Shown here: positions 1-10,870 of the stretch, in pieces | Numbering within the stretch: position 1 is the first letter of the stretch | How the letters are laid out: each line of letters starts with the position of its first letter | Source: Cristatella mucedo | Lineage: Eukaryota > Bryozoa > Phylactolaemata > Cristatellidae | Assembly (NCBI GenBank): GCA_009760855.2 | Contig: WPIO01000109.1 | Span: 345,001-409,000 of the forward strand | Direction of reading: 5' to 3' | DNA length: 64,000 bases | Position numbers and translations under genes: made by a program | The notes under the pieces: generated by a model | Database searches by the model: none | The model's input: only the letters and a program-made list of their open reading frames with translations | Told to the model about the DNA's origin: nothing

Positions 1-409
1 GTCGAACATGAAAGGTCGCACGGGTCGCTCGCTAAATTGGCTACCGGCGAATTTGAGACAGCAGAGCAGCTGCGAGCTTCTTTGGTGCGGGCGGGCATAA
101 ATCTCCCGCACGTTTGATTCTACAGAAGCGCCGCGAGCGGCAGCAGCAGCGAGAACTTTAGCTAGCAGTCGCTCCGACGGCGTAAACTCCGACTGGGCGA
201 CCATCAGCGAGTAGCGCTCACCTGCGCCGGTCGGCATTGAACACAAAGACTCAAGTGTTTATCCGAAAAAAGAGCTCCGGCTCTTTGTAGTCACCTCGCT
301 TTCATGTCGCAGCAGCATGGCGAGCGCCGCTGGCTGAACGGAATTTGCCGGAAATGTAAGGTCAATCTTTGGAGCGTCGGCACGCAACGGGAGCAGCCAG
401 CCGGCCGGT
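1..409. other. Unassigned sequence, no gene seen
   Basis: No splice-bounded or conserved reading frame and no clear repeat was seen up to about 410. The two 85-codon frames opposite each other near 300-560 run into a LINE-B tail and are not convincing. Confidence 0.4.
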
Positions 410-603
410 TGTCATCGCTACTCAGCGACGCTTCTCGCTTTCTCAGCGTTGCGCCGCGAGACGAAGTCTGTTGGCTGCCGCTGTTGCGTACCGAAAGCCG
501 CTCTCGGCTACGAGTGCTCGGTAGAGAACTCTCCAGCGTAACGCCCACTTGGTCTTTGTAGCTTAGTGGGGTTACATAGGGAGATACGTTACGTTAATAC
601 AAT
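410..603 (+). repeat. LINE-B 3' end remnant
   Basis: The stretch contains GAGACGAAGTCTGTTGGCT, then TGCGTACCGAAAGCCGCT, then a 'GTAACgCCCACtTgGT' block ending in GGAGATACGTTACG. The same ordered blocks follow the LINE-B coding relic at 54.35-54.80 kb and close the relic at 58.2-58.9 kb. They also occur in reverse at 43.43 and 52.13 kb. I therefore read this as the 3' untranslated tail of LINE-B without coding sequence. Confidence 0.6.
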
Positions 604-611
604 TCTGCTTG

Positions 612-710
612 CAGTGGGCCGCCGCAAAGAATCTCTTGCAGCAGGACTTGAACTCGCGATCTTGGTTATGAAAATGCCAGCTCCTTACCCCTAGATCCAA
701 AGGCTACGGC
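612..710 (-). mobile_element. SINE-B fragment (tRNA-derived)
   Basis: Read on the minus strand it carries a B-box-like GCGAGTTCAAGTCCTGC followed by the SINE-B body ('...AAGAgATTCTTTGCGGCGGC'). The A-box end is degraded. The better copies at 27.4 kb and 12.1 kb define the family. Confidence 0.5.
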
Positions 711-1161
711 TTCCCGATCCAGGATCCAGAATCGCTAGGCCGCACGCTGCACGAGCCCGGAGCTGTAGCGCTGCACGAGCCAGAAGCCGAAGCGAACGTC
801 CGAATCAAGTCCCAGCTAGCCAATGCTCGTAGGTGCGCCGACGATTGGCAGGCGTCCACTGACTTCCGGCAGCGCAGCGACAGTGCAGCGACAGCGCAGC
901 GACAGCGCAGCGACAGCGAGTCGCAGCCGCTCTCGGCTGTGACAGCGACGGGCTCTGGTGCGAGCGCGAGTCGCGCTGTACAGCGAGTCGCACTATACAG
1001 CGAGTCGCGAAAGACAGCTGAACTGCTGCATCAGTCTCGTGCGGCCGTAGCCACGAAGCGCAGTGCCCAGAGCCTGCCAGTAATGACAGTAAAGCTACAA
1101 CTAGAAGCATGCGTACAGTGACAATAAGAAGCACGCGCGCCGAGCCCCGAGTGAACTACGT

Positions 1162-1178
1162 CTCTCTCTCTCTCTCTC

Positions 1179-1257
<79 letters not shown>
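1162..1257. repeat. (CT)n microsatellite
   Basis: Nearly pure CT run on the plus strand with one early CTCA interruption. It produces false Ser-Leu and Arg-Glu frames on the two strands. Confidence 0.97.
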
Positions 1258-1258
<1 letters not shown>

Positions 1259-1307
1259 CATGTTACGATGCTGATAGGGAAGCATGCCAGCTGAGGAGCG
1301 ATAGTGA

Positions 1308-1470
1308 GATAACTAAATAAATAAATAAATAAATAGCTCAAGCGTGTAGCGTCCCGGGAGAACCGAGTCTCTATCTGGGCGCTTCGCATTCACAGAAGGG
1401 CTCGAGCCCGCGACTTGGGTCGCAAAGGTGAGCGCCTTGACCTATGTCGTTGCCTAAGGCAAGCACGTTA
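1308..1470 (-). mobile_element. SINE-A copy (tRNA-derived)
   Basis: On the minus strand it reads GGGCTCGAGCCC (B box), then GCGAAGCGCCCAGATAGAGACT, CGGTTCTCCCGGGACGCTA, and a tail of repeated TATT. The order matches the SINE-A copies at 1.59, 11.13 and 20.64 kb. The tRNA-like head is partly degraded. Confidence 0.65.
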
Positions 1471-1587
1471 ACCCCTGAGCAAAACCAGGGAGCGGCGCAA
1501 CTGCAGCACGCATCAGCGCCCGGAGGACGCTGGACGCGAAAGGATGCTGCGAGAGTCCTGTGGGTGGCAGGGTCTCAGCCTCGGGGC

Positions 1588-1748
1588 GCCGAGCTGGTTT
1601 GGTCCAGCGGTTAAGGTGCTCGCCCCGACCAAGGTCTGCCCGAGGTCGTGCGCTCGAGCTCCGACGCATATGTGACGCGCCTGAGTAGAGATTAAGTTAT
1701 CTTGGGGCGCTATACAAATGAATTATATTTATATTTATTTATTTTAGG
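1588..1748 (+). mobile_element. SINE-A copy, nearly complete
   Basis: The A-box region is TGGTCCAGCGGTTAAGGTGC and a B box follows about 40 bases on, in a tRNA-like head. After it come 'cGCCTGAGTAGAGATTAAGTT', GGGGCGCTATACAAATGAA and a TTATATTTAT-rich tail. The end matches the 3' tail of LINE-A. It is a transposed relic rather than a working tRNA: no anticodon arm or acceptor stem pairs properly. Confidence 0.75.
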
Positions 1749-1859
1749 AGTGCCAAACGTTGCATTTCCGCGGGTCGTGGGCCGATTCTTGCGGCAATTA
1801 CTTCTGCAATTACGTCTGCAAAGCAAGGGCTCACAGGAATAGATCGAACGCTCAGGGAG

Positions 1860-2317
1860 AACGTGCGCTAGTGGAATGAATAGCCTGCTGTTAAGACAGC
1901 TTGCGTGGGCCGCATTCGTCTATCCCTGAATTAATGCCTAGCTGAAGTATGCGAGGTCATTGTGAAAAGCTAGGCGCTTAGACATGACAAATCAACGACA
2001 ACTGATTCTGTCAGAGAAACCCAATAGATGGTGCAATCGGGAGCCGTCGATGGATCGCAATGGGTGGAGCAACCGAGTAGCCTGAGCCGCTCGCTCGAAC
2101 ACCGGTTCTTGTCCAGCGGCCTTGCCGGTCAGGCGATTGAGGGTGAGCTGCCCGCTAGAGTTTCTAGTAAAGAAGCAAGTATGAACGGCAATCAATCTCA
2201 CGTGACGGATTCCAACTTCCGGCGAACAAAAGCGATGCGATGAAGCTGGCGCACGACGATTTCGAAGAAAAGGGAAACAAAACGATTGCCGACATCAAGC
2301 GAATACTCGAGAGAGGA
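1860..2317. other. Unassigned sequence 5' of LINE-A
   Basis: A short frame at 2240-2320 (MKLAHDDFEEKGNKT...) runs into the LINE-A relic without resembling the usual LINE sequence that precedes the palm domain. No function is recognised. Confidence 0.3.
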
Positions 2318-3690
2318 GTAAAGTTTTGGCAGCTTTTGATAATATCAATCACCGAGTCCTCCTTGGGTGCCTCTCATCTTGCCTGGGAATTACTAGCAAT
2401 GCATTGCAATGGTTCACGTCCTATCTCAGTGGGAGACTCCAGAATATGGACGCAAACGGACAAAGATAATCCGAGGCACCTCTGAAATATGAGTTACCTC
2501 AGGGCTCCGTGCCAGGTCCCGTTCTTTTCACGGTTTATACTGTCGCTCTTGCTGATGTGATTGCCAAGGACAATCTAGGCTTTCAGTTCTATGTGGATGA
2601 CACTCAGTCGCACCTTTGCTTTGATCCCTCCCAGCCCTCCGGCACTTTAAATTCTCTCAACTCCCTTGCTGCATGTACTGATGACATCCGCACATGGATG
2701 GCAGCACATTTTCGTAAATCGAATGATGATAAAACTAACTTAATAGTTATGCTCAAACCAGTGTGGTTCAGAAATTGGGAAGGCTTACGCTAAAAATCGG
2801 CTCTGCCAGCCTACATCCTGTTGAATCTGCACGAAATCTAGGTGTCATTCCAAGGTGACCTTTCGTTAGACGACCACATCAGCTCCACAATCACGTCTGC
2901 CTACTTTCAGCTATATAACACTGCTAGTATTCGGGCTTTTTAGATAGGGCTACGATATCTAAGTTGGTCTATTCATTTGTGACATCCCGTCTTGACTTCT
3001 GTAGCTCACTGCTTGCTGGCCTACCAGCATGTGCAATCAGGCAGGCGCTTACAGCTGGTACACAACTCTGCAGCTAGGCTTGTCTGTCGTGAGCGTCGCA
3101 GTTGCCACATCACACCACTTCTCGCCGACCTGCACTGGCTACCAGTCAAGCAACGGATCGACTTCAAGGTTTTGTCGCTCACTTTTAGGTCACTTCATTC
3201 TTTGGCCCCAGCTTATCTCTCAGATCCACTCCCCCACCAGACCAAGCATCGTACCGCCCGCTTTTCGGAATCCAACAGTTTACCAATACCTCATACAAAC
3301 TTCAAATCCTTTGGAGACCGTGCATTTAGTTCATATGCTCCCAAAGCCTGGAAATCACACCCGACTTGCGTCAGAACATCCCCTGACCTGACCACATTTA
3401 AAAAAAACTTAAAAACACACCTATTTAGGACAGCATTTAGTGGGTCCCTGTGATTCGTCCTTCGTGTGCTTATGCGTGCTGGCACTGTGCGTGCTGCCAC
3501 TAATCACATTTGCATGCTGACCCTGTGCATGTCAGCCCTAACCATGTTATTCATGTTGTTTATCAAGTATGATATGAATTACCATTCAATCGCGTTTCCC
3601 TTCGCTGCAAATGTAAAGCGCCTAGAAATAGATTGAGTTCTCTGAGGGTGCTTTATCAAGTGCTTTATTATTACGGTCTGCACCTTGGAG
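2318..3690 (+). pseudogene. LINE-A (L2/CR1-like) reverse transcriptase, 5'-truncated and decayed
   Basis: With frame changes the plus strand gives reverse transcriptase blocks in order. First is AFDNINHRVLLGCLSS at about 2325. Next comes ALQWFTSYLSGRLQ, then LPQGSVPGPVLFTVYT at about 2495. The catalytic block FYVDDTQSHLCFDPS is at about 2590 (YVDD where many relatives have YADD). The C-terminal block LLADLHWLPVKQRIDF is at about 3117, followed by TFKKNLKTHLFRTAFSGSL. After the stop come about 170 bases of 3' untranslated sequence ending GAGTTCTCTGAGGGTGCTTT and a short TTATTA tail. The N-terminal endonuclease is missing and stops and frameshifts separate the blocks, so the copy is dead. It is the longest plus-strand LINE-A in the window. 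Confidence 0.85.
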
Positions 3691-3719
3691 TATTTGCCAC
3701 ATTTTACAGGAAGAGTACT

Positions 3720-4710
3720 GAGATGGACAATTTAAACCTGGATGGTGACGATATTGATGAAATGGGTAATTTTGAAGGAGGTGCGTATTTTGAAGCGATC
3801 AGCAACGAGACATTAGAAAGAGACGTCGATTACCACGATACGCTCATGAAATAATCACGCAGGCTAGTCAAATTCATAAAACCAACAGTTCAAAATCATG
3901 TCTGTCAATCCAAGGTAAAGCTGAGTTTGGACACGAGATTTAACTGCATCTTGAGGTGAAGACGCGCTGGAATTCCATCCGAACAATGTTAGACCTTCTA
4001 GTACTCTAGTAAAGATAGAAGTTGCCATCCGCGAGTCTCTATTCGAATTCAGGGAGCTGTAAGGGATTGAGATATTGGATTTGGACGCTCTTAAAACTCT
4101 TCTGAAGACAATGGCACCTGTGAACTTGCTGTTGAGAATCCAAGTCGATGATGCAACGTCGATGAGTAGTGACACAATTTTGTAATTCACGTTCAACAAG
4201 CTCTCTATCCTGAATAACGACATTAGTACCTCATTAGCAGCTCATAGAAAACTGGAAGTATCTCGTTGAAGACAAAAAGAACAAGTATTTCATGAACCTC
4301 TTGCGAAGTCTCAAAGATCCAACTGTTGTCCCGTGAAAAAATACGCTAAAGTTCGTAGGAAATCTAGCGTCTTGTCTATTTGGAGTCAAAAGTGTAGAAG
4401 TTGTCGTCGAACATGTCGTCAAATGATGCTGAAGGTGTGAACCTGTCTCTTCTAGACGAATTGAATTTGTTGCTTCAAAAATATGACCGTCAATCACACT
4501 CAGAGGGCACAGAGTTCAGTTTCAAATTGCTCAAATCCGAATTAACTCTCTTCAGGAGCTTGGGCCACTGTACTAAAAATTTTCAGAAATTGTGCAGCGA
4601 AATTCTATCCATTAAACCGACATCAATGGAAGTTGAAAAAGTTTTTGGTCTGCACACATTTCTGTACAAAGTTAAGATTGTATCTCTCAGACAAGCCGCT
4701 TAATGCACTT
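3720..4710 (+). pseudogene. hAT-type transposase, degenerate
   Basis: The plus strand holds a decayed transposase. A fragment reading TRWNSIRTMLDLLV at about 3963-4005, after a frame shift, matches the common hAT 'RWNS...' block. Fragments of the helical region follow at 4020-4230. An intact 100-codon frame at 4401-4703 contains SEILSIKPTSMEVEKVFGL, the C-terminal dimerisation block of hAT transposases ('...PTSmEVEkVF...'). An acidic frame at 3723-3854 may be more of the N-terminal part. Stops and frameshifts rule out function. Terminal repeats were not identified. The AT-rich base composition differs from the neighbouring GC-rich DNA. Confidence 0.7.
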
Positions 4711-4904
4711 TGATTCTTTAAATATTATCATAAGAAATAAAATTTATTGATTTAGAATTTCTCACGAAAGCTATATAATAAAACAGTTTTCACAAAATAA
4801 GCTATTGACTATGAAATTCATGAAAACAATGAAAAAACACATGTTTTTGAACATTGAAAACGGTATACAGCTGTTTTTCAAAATGACAATTTATCAGAGA
4901 GACA

Positions 4905-5265
4905 CACAGGGAGAGATACTGAGAGAGAGACAGAGAGACAGAGACAGAGACAGAGAGAGACAGAGACAGAGACAGAGAGACAGAGAGAGACAGAGATAGA
5001 GACAGAGAGACAGAGAGACAGAGAGACAGAGAGAGACAGAGATAGAGACAGATACAGATACAGATACAGATACAGATACAGATACAGACAGACAGAGGGA
5101 GAGATGGGGTGAGAGAGACGGAGGGAGAGATGGGGGTGAGAAAGAGAGAGAGAGGGGAAAGAGAGAGAAATACAGTGAGAGATGCAGAGGGAGAGATAGG
5201 GGAAGAGAGAAACTGACAGGCAGAGTTGAGAGTAGGGAAGAGTGAGAGTATGGGGGAGAGCGAGG
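4905..5265. repeat. Purine-rich compound microsatellite (GAGACA / GATACA / GA)
   Basis: Interrupted GAGACA and GACAGA units lead into a cleaner GATACA run at about 5041-5090, then imperfect GA/GGGA. All of it is purine on the plus strand apart from regular C and T positions. Confidence 0.9.
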
Positions 5266-5504
5266 AGGATGTGAGAATTTTCAGGTGTTCGCAGGGGCAG
5301 ATTGAGAGGTGCACTCACCGCTTGGAAACAAGGGAAGAATACCGAGCACTCAGCTCTAGTGAGCGTCGTCGGATGCCTTAGCTAGGGGGCCGCCACCGTG
5401 CGACGAACAAGGGACTTCGAAGACGTCGTAGCTTCCAGAGATTAACAGCTAAGTACAGCTTAGACTGCACAGTGTGCTAGCCGCGCGTTTCCTGGTGTTC
5501 AGGT

Positions 5505-5825
5505 AGACGCTGGCGACCGTGCCTTTAGTTCTACGCTCCCAAAGCCTGGAACTCACTACCGACGCATGTGACAACATCCCCTGACATGACGACATTTAAA
5601 AAGAAGTTGAAAACGCACCTGTTAATTGCAGCATTTGGCGGGTCTTTATGATTCGTCCTTAGTGTGCATCTACCTGCATACACTGTGCCTGCTACTTGTG
5701 GATGTTACCACAAAACATTCGGTGATGTTTTCTATGCAGCATCTATAAAGCTCCTAGAGAGAGAGAGAGAGATTCAGTTCTCTGCTGGCGCTATACAGAT
5801 GTATTACTATTATATTTTTATTAGG
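5505..5825 (+). mobile_element. LINE-A 3' end fragment
   Basis: Begins in the C-terminal coding block (GACCGTGCCTTTAGTTCTAC, then CCAAAGCCTGGAACTCACTA), continues through the 'AAAACGCACCTGTT' segment and ends with GGCGCTATACAGATGTATTA. This is the 'CTATACA' form of the LINE-A tail. Confidence 0.8.
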
Positions 5826-6345
5826 TAGGCTTAGCGATAGGTAGGGACCCGACGATACGCCCCGGTCAGGACGCATCGACCCCAGCGAAGGCCACAGCGA
5901 TTACGCCTCGTGCCTAGTCCATCGGTCGATCATGCTCGCCAGTCAGGTTGCGTTCGCAGTAGAGCTAGCGGGAGACCAGCGCAGCTGAGGCCGTGGGAGC
6001 GATCGACCCAGTGCTTCTCTGGCGTGCGCGACGTGCATGCGGCATGGAGAGGTAGCTCGGGTGGGCGCAGCCACCGCCGCGTAGTGTAGCCCAAGCTCAA
6101 GAGAAGAAGAAAATGTATGACTGAGCGAACGGCTGGTGATAACGAGCAAAATTCTGGCTGCCAGCCATCCTGCGCATTTCATCGCTGAATGCATTGGCAC
6201 CTCGGCTGGCTGAGAATACCAACAAGCACGCACTCATCGGGAGCCAGTTCGAGCGACCGGATGTAATTTCAGGCCGAATTCCTCGGGTGGATATCGATCG
6301 AGTCTTGCTTCTCTGCTCTGTGCCCCCCCCCCTCCTGGACTGGTT
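5826..6345. other. Unassigned sequence before the minisatellite
   Basis: GC-moderate unique sequence ending in a short C run. The 96-codon minus frame has no recognisable domain and no neighbouring exon. Confidence 0.3.
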
Positions 6346-6346
6346 T

Positions 6347-7236
6347 GCTAGATCTCCGCTAGATCTCCGCTAGATCTCCGCTAGATCTCCGCTAGATCTC
6401 CGCTAGATCTCCGCTAGATCTCCGCTAGATCTCCACTAGATCTCCACTAGATCTCCGCTAGATCTCCACTAGATCTCCGCTAGATCTCCGCTAGATCTCC
6501 ACTAGATCTCCGCTAGATCTCCGCTAGATCTCCGCTAGATCTCCGCTAGATCTCCGCTAGATCTCCGCTAGATCTCCGCTAGATCTCCGCTAGATCTCCG
6601 CTAGATCTCCGCTAGATCTCCGCTAGATCTCCGCTAGATCTCCGCTAGATCTCCGCTAGATCTCCACTAGATCTCCACTAGATCTCCACTAGATCTCCGC
6701 TAGATCTCCACTAGATCTCCGCTAGATCTCCACTAGATCTCCGCTAGATCTCCGCTAGATCTCCACTAGATCTCCGCTAGATCTCCGCTAGATCTCCGCT
6801 AGATCTCCGCTAGATCTCCGCTAGATCTCCGCTAGATCTCCGCTAGATCTCCGCTAGATCTCCGCTAGATCTCCGCTAGATCTCCACTAGATCTCCACTA
6901 GATCTCCACTAGATCTCCACTAGATCTCCGCTAGATCTCCGCTAGATCTCCGCTAGATCTCCGCTAGATCTCCGCTAGATCACTAGATCTCTACTAGATC
7001 TCCACTAGATCTCCACTAGATCTCCACTAGATCTCCACTAGATCTCCACTAGATCTCCACTAGATCTCCACTAGATCTCCACTAGATCTCCACTAGATCT
7101 CCACTAGATCTCCGCTAGATCTCCGCTAGATCTCCGCTAGATCTCCGCTAGATCTCCGCTAGATCTCCGCTAGATCTCCGCTAGATCTCCACTAGATCTC
7201 CACTAGATCTCCACTAGATCTCCACTAGATCTCCAC
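6347..7236. repeat. 11-bp minisatellite, about 80 units
   Basis: The unit is GCTAGATCTCC with a frequent G-to-A variant giving ACTAGATCTCC. Units run head to tail almost without slippage over about 890 bases, with one disturbed spot near 6976-6995 (a deleted unit and a CTCTA variant). Each unit contains the palindromes CTAG and AGATCT. G-type and A-type units are clustered in blocks rather than mixed at random. Confidence 0.97.
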
Positions 7237-7665
7237 TCCTGCAATTGAGAATGAAGTTCCTCTCGCGGGTGGCCCAGCGGACTTAATGGAGCCCCATTCG
7301 ACCCCGGCGCCCTGGGTTTGCACAAATGGCAAGAAAGAGTGAGCTCGTCGTAGTCGGATGTCTGAAGGCAGGTCACTCGTCGTTCAACTGACCGAATGTC
7401 ATGCATCACGTGCACGGCAGAGCCACAGTTGGCTTGCCACAAGTGCCCGGCTGCAGCAGTGTGCCACGCTGCCGCACTTGGAGCCGGCGACCTCGCTCGT
7501 TTTCCTCGATCGCTGCCCGTTCGACGCTGGAGCTTCGGTTTTATTTTGTACTCGCTGTCTATCTCCAGCCGTGTGGGGCTGTCAGTGCAAGCGCTCATCA
7601 AAGCATCCGAGTTGGTCTGTGTGTGTCATGTGCACCAAATGCCCGCGTTTGCAATTGTGCTACAG

Positions 7666-7800
7666 AGGAGGCAGCAGAAGGCGGTGGTGGAGAGGCTGAC
7701 TGGCGAGCTCACGCGAGTGCTGAATCAGCTGCAGAAGGCTCAGCGAGACGCCGTGGAGAAGGAGAAGCAGAGCGTCCAGCGCGCACGAGCCAAGTCGGCG
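7666..7800 (+). CDS. Candidate internal exon, coiled-coil-like
   Basis: An acceptor-like pyrimidine stretch ending TGTGCTACAG precedes 135 bases (45 codons, phase 0 to 0), followed by a GTACGC donor. The translation starts RRQQKAVVERLTGELTRVL, continues NQLQKAQRDAVEKEKQS and ends with RARAKSA. Its charge pattern and regularly spaced Leu and Val residues are typical of a helix or coiled coil, unlike the Arg/Ala-rich noise elsewhere. No partner exon is recognised within the window: the upstream flank is a minisatellite and nothing convincing follows on this strand. It may be one exon of a long gene, or chance. Confidence 0.35.
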
Positions 7801-8844
7801 GTACGCCTCGGCAATCGCCGCCTGAGCCTGCCCCGCCAAATAAACTGCACCTGCCAGGCCGTCCGTCCGAGGCTGCGTTCGTTTGAGTCTCGCATCAGCA
7901 GCCGTCGCTCAATAGAGGCGCAGCCCTCGAGACACTCGAGAGCTGCCTCTATAGAGGCGCGCACCGATAGGTTTACCTCGAAGCGTCGCGGCACGCTCGC
8001 CGCAGCGACTCCAGCAGATATAAAGGCGCGATGGGCGCGAGTGCCGCCAGCGGCTGGTGAGCTCCTCTAGGGAAGAGGGTGAGGCTCGCGCGCTCGCTCG
8101 GTCGCCCAACGTTCAACGTTAAGACCCCCGCCGTCGCAATTCTTCATCGCCCGTCAAAAGCGGGAGCGCTGGCCGCCGCGTCCCTTCTGTCGCTGCAAAA
8201 GCGAAACTGCCGAATATGCCGACCTTTACATTTTTCACCTAGGTCACGTGGGCTCGCGTCCGGCAGCAGGCGATCCTGTGGCAGTAATGAATTCGCTCAG
8301 CGAAAGCCAAGGTCACGGGCCACCCACCGCGGCCCTTGTGTTGCTATAGAAATGAGGCTGCTGACCCAGCCGACCTTGACATTTTACGTTTGCTTCGATG
8401 CGCTTCGCAGGCGGACTAACGGGGAGACCCGGAATCCGATTAATATTTACAGCTGAGAAGGAGCCGCCGAGGCCCCCTTGGCGCCGCAGCTCCGGCGCAG
8501 CTACATCGAGTGACTGGCTGCCGATAATATGCGCCGAGCATTCAGCGGCTGAATGCATTGCACCCAGCCTAGACAGCGCCGTCAGAAAGGGAGGACCAAA
8601 CGCGACTCGTTAGCAGCCTCTCGGCAAAGGTAGGTATGACCATCTCCCGCCCACCCTACCCGCTCACGCCCGCCCTCTTCTGCCCTTCCTTCCCTCCCTC
8701 CCTCCCTCCCTCAGTTGCCGTCGCAGCTGCCGCCCTAATGACGAGCATTAGTCTCGCGAGCGCACGATTGGCTGCAAGAATTTGCAACTCCCATTCCACG
8801 TAACATTTAACTGTGCGCACATAAGTGTTTTCACCCATTGTGCG

Positions 8845-10870
8845 CGTTCAATCGACGGCAATGCGCGGCAATCGACGGCAATGCACGGCAATCGACGGCA
8901 ATGGCCCGGGTAAAACGCTAATCCGTAACGGTCCGTTACAAATGGACCGACAGTTGCTGAGAGAAGCTTAGACTTTTCTTGCGTATTGCACTATCATGCA
9001 TCGAAAGTGCATCCACACGCTTTTAAACAATCAAGAACGCACAATCAAGGACAATGCACGGGAATCGTCGGCGATGGCCAGGCCTCTGCAGCGATCTGTT
9101 TCAAATTTGATGGAAATTCGGCTGTTCGAATTTTTAATTAGCATGCCACATAATGATCGCTGTGCGTGCATGTACTTTGAACCCTGCGCGTTCGTCAATC
9201 TCAGGTGAATGAATCGGGCGATGGAAGGCGGTGGAAAAATACGGCAATCTGTGTCGGCAATCAATTATCATTTATATTTAACTCTGTTACAATTGCACAC
9301 AGAGCTGGTGGGTGGGAGAACATCAAACTGTTCTAGCTGAGTACAGGGCATTGTATTAAAAATGCAAACGCATCCTTTCAAAAAATCACGAACGTACAAT
9401 CGAGGGCGGCGCACGGAAATCGACGGCAACGCCCCGGAAAATACGGGAATCTATAGCGGTCTAAAAACTTGGACTGGAAGCTGATGGGCGACGCTCCCAT
9501 TTATATTTCTCTTTCGTGCATACTCTATTTTTTGTGCACTCTGAAAATTCTATTTGTAGTGCTAGCTGTCGGTCACTGCAATCAACGGCAATGGCTCATG
9601 TCAATGCAACAATCTTCTGCAATCCGTCGCAAATCGACTGCACCTAGGCTGTGCAAAGTTAAAGTACACATCAGGTACTACATCACACTTTTGCACAAAA
9701 TTGCGCGATTACTTAATAAACAAAGGTTAGAGCAGCGTGCAATCGCTATTAGAGCTGAAAGTGTACGCATTCTGGTCGTTTAGCGGAGGGTTGCTGTGGA
9801 TTGACGTATTGGCTCGAGTCATTGCACTCCATTGCAGAGCGTTGCTGCAGAATGGTCGAGGCAATTACAGTGAAGTTATGCGAGCACACCATAACCGAAG
9901 AGTAGAGCAGCGTGCAATCATAATTAGAGCTTTTAGTGGACGCGTTCTGGTCGCTGTGCGGCAGATTGCAGCGGATTTCGGTGGATTTCGGTATGGGACC
10001 GGGCCGTTGCAGTCGATTGCATTGCATGAGAACGCGTGTGCACAATGGAGCGAAATTTTGTGGATGCACTTTGAACTGAGTTTAGTCGTATGTGCAATGT
10101 CAATTAGAGCTTCGCGATGGAGATTTGAGGATGATTGGCAGTGGAAGAGAGTGGAATTTGGTAGTTTTCCACGTCGTTTCAGGCGATTGCCGCGCATTGC
10201 CGCAATGCGAGGATGCACACATTTTTTTAATTTTACGCGGGTGTGCAGACAACGCAATGAACTTTAATATGCAATCAACTGGAGCTCGGCCGGCGCAATC
10301 TATTTCTATTCTTTCGCGGTGGATCGCGGTGGATTGCGGCATTGGCCCGGGCCACTGCAGTCGATTGCAGCGCATTGCACGAGAACGGCCCTGCCAATGC
10401 AAGTGACATTTCTTAAATGCAATCATCGCAGTGTGTGTGCTGCCATATGCAGCCAAAAAAGAAGCTTTTCGAACAGGATTTCTTTCGGTGCGCGGCGGAA
10501 TGCGGTGGATTGCGGTATTGGCCTGGACCATGCAATGCTATTTCAGCGGACTTCGCGAAAACGCGAGAACGGAATCGCGAGAAATTTTCTGGGTACATTG
10601 TGCATGCATCGCAGTTTGATATTCCAAACTTTTTGGAGCTATGTGCCGCTGATTTGTGGTGGATTTGAAGGATACTAAAATGGATTGCGGTGGATTGCTG
10701 CACAGGCATCCGGCATTGAAGCTCATTTGCATAAGTGCGCATGCTGACAGCGATATGAAGTTTGGTGAATAGATAAAATCGAACGTGCAATACGATATTA
10801 GTTCGAATTTTGAGGTCGGCAATTTTAATGTCCGGTCGACGTCAGCCTAACTAGAGTGGATTGTGGTAAT
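8845..10870. repeat. Diverged satellite, about 177-bp period, in two opposed halves
   Basis: A recurring core reads GGATTGCGGTATTGGCC, then GTCGATTGCAGCGCATTGCA and GAGAACG. In plus orientation the block 'GTGCAATC...ATTAGAGCT' recurs near 9735, 9908, 10090, 10267 and, weaker, near 10440, 10605 and 10787; spacing is 173-182. From about 8845 to 9700 the same core appears as its reverse complement (for example AATCGACGGCAATGGCCCGG at about 8889), with units near 8850, 9035, 9205, 9390 and 9565. Units are strongly diverged and yield only artefactual frames. Confidence 0.8.

Noticed and set aside
1588-1748. Possible tRNA genes at the A-box/B-box pairs (also 11.1, 20.6, 27.4, 27.7 kb)
   Set aside because: The cloverleaf stems do not pair, and each is followed by a SINE body and LINE-like tail; they are SINEs.
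2509-2793. Functional reverse transcriptase gene
   Set aside because: The catalytic YVDD block is visible but frames are broken on both sides and the N-terminal half is missing.
6347-7236. Possible CRISPR array
   Set aside because: Eleven-base units are contiguous with no spacers, and the DNA is animal; it is a minisatellite.
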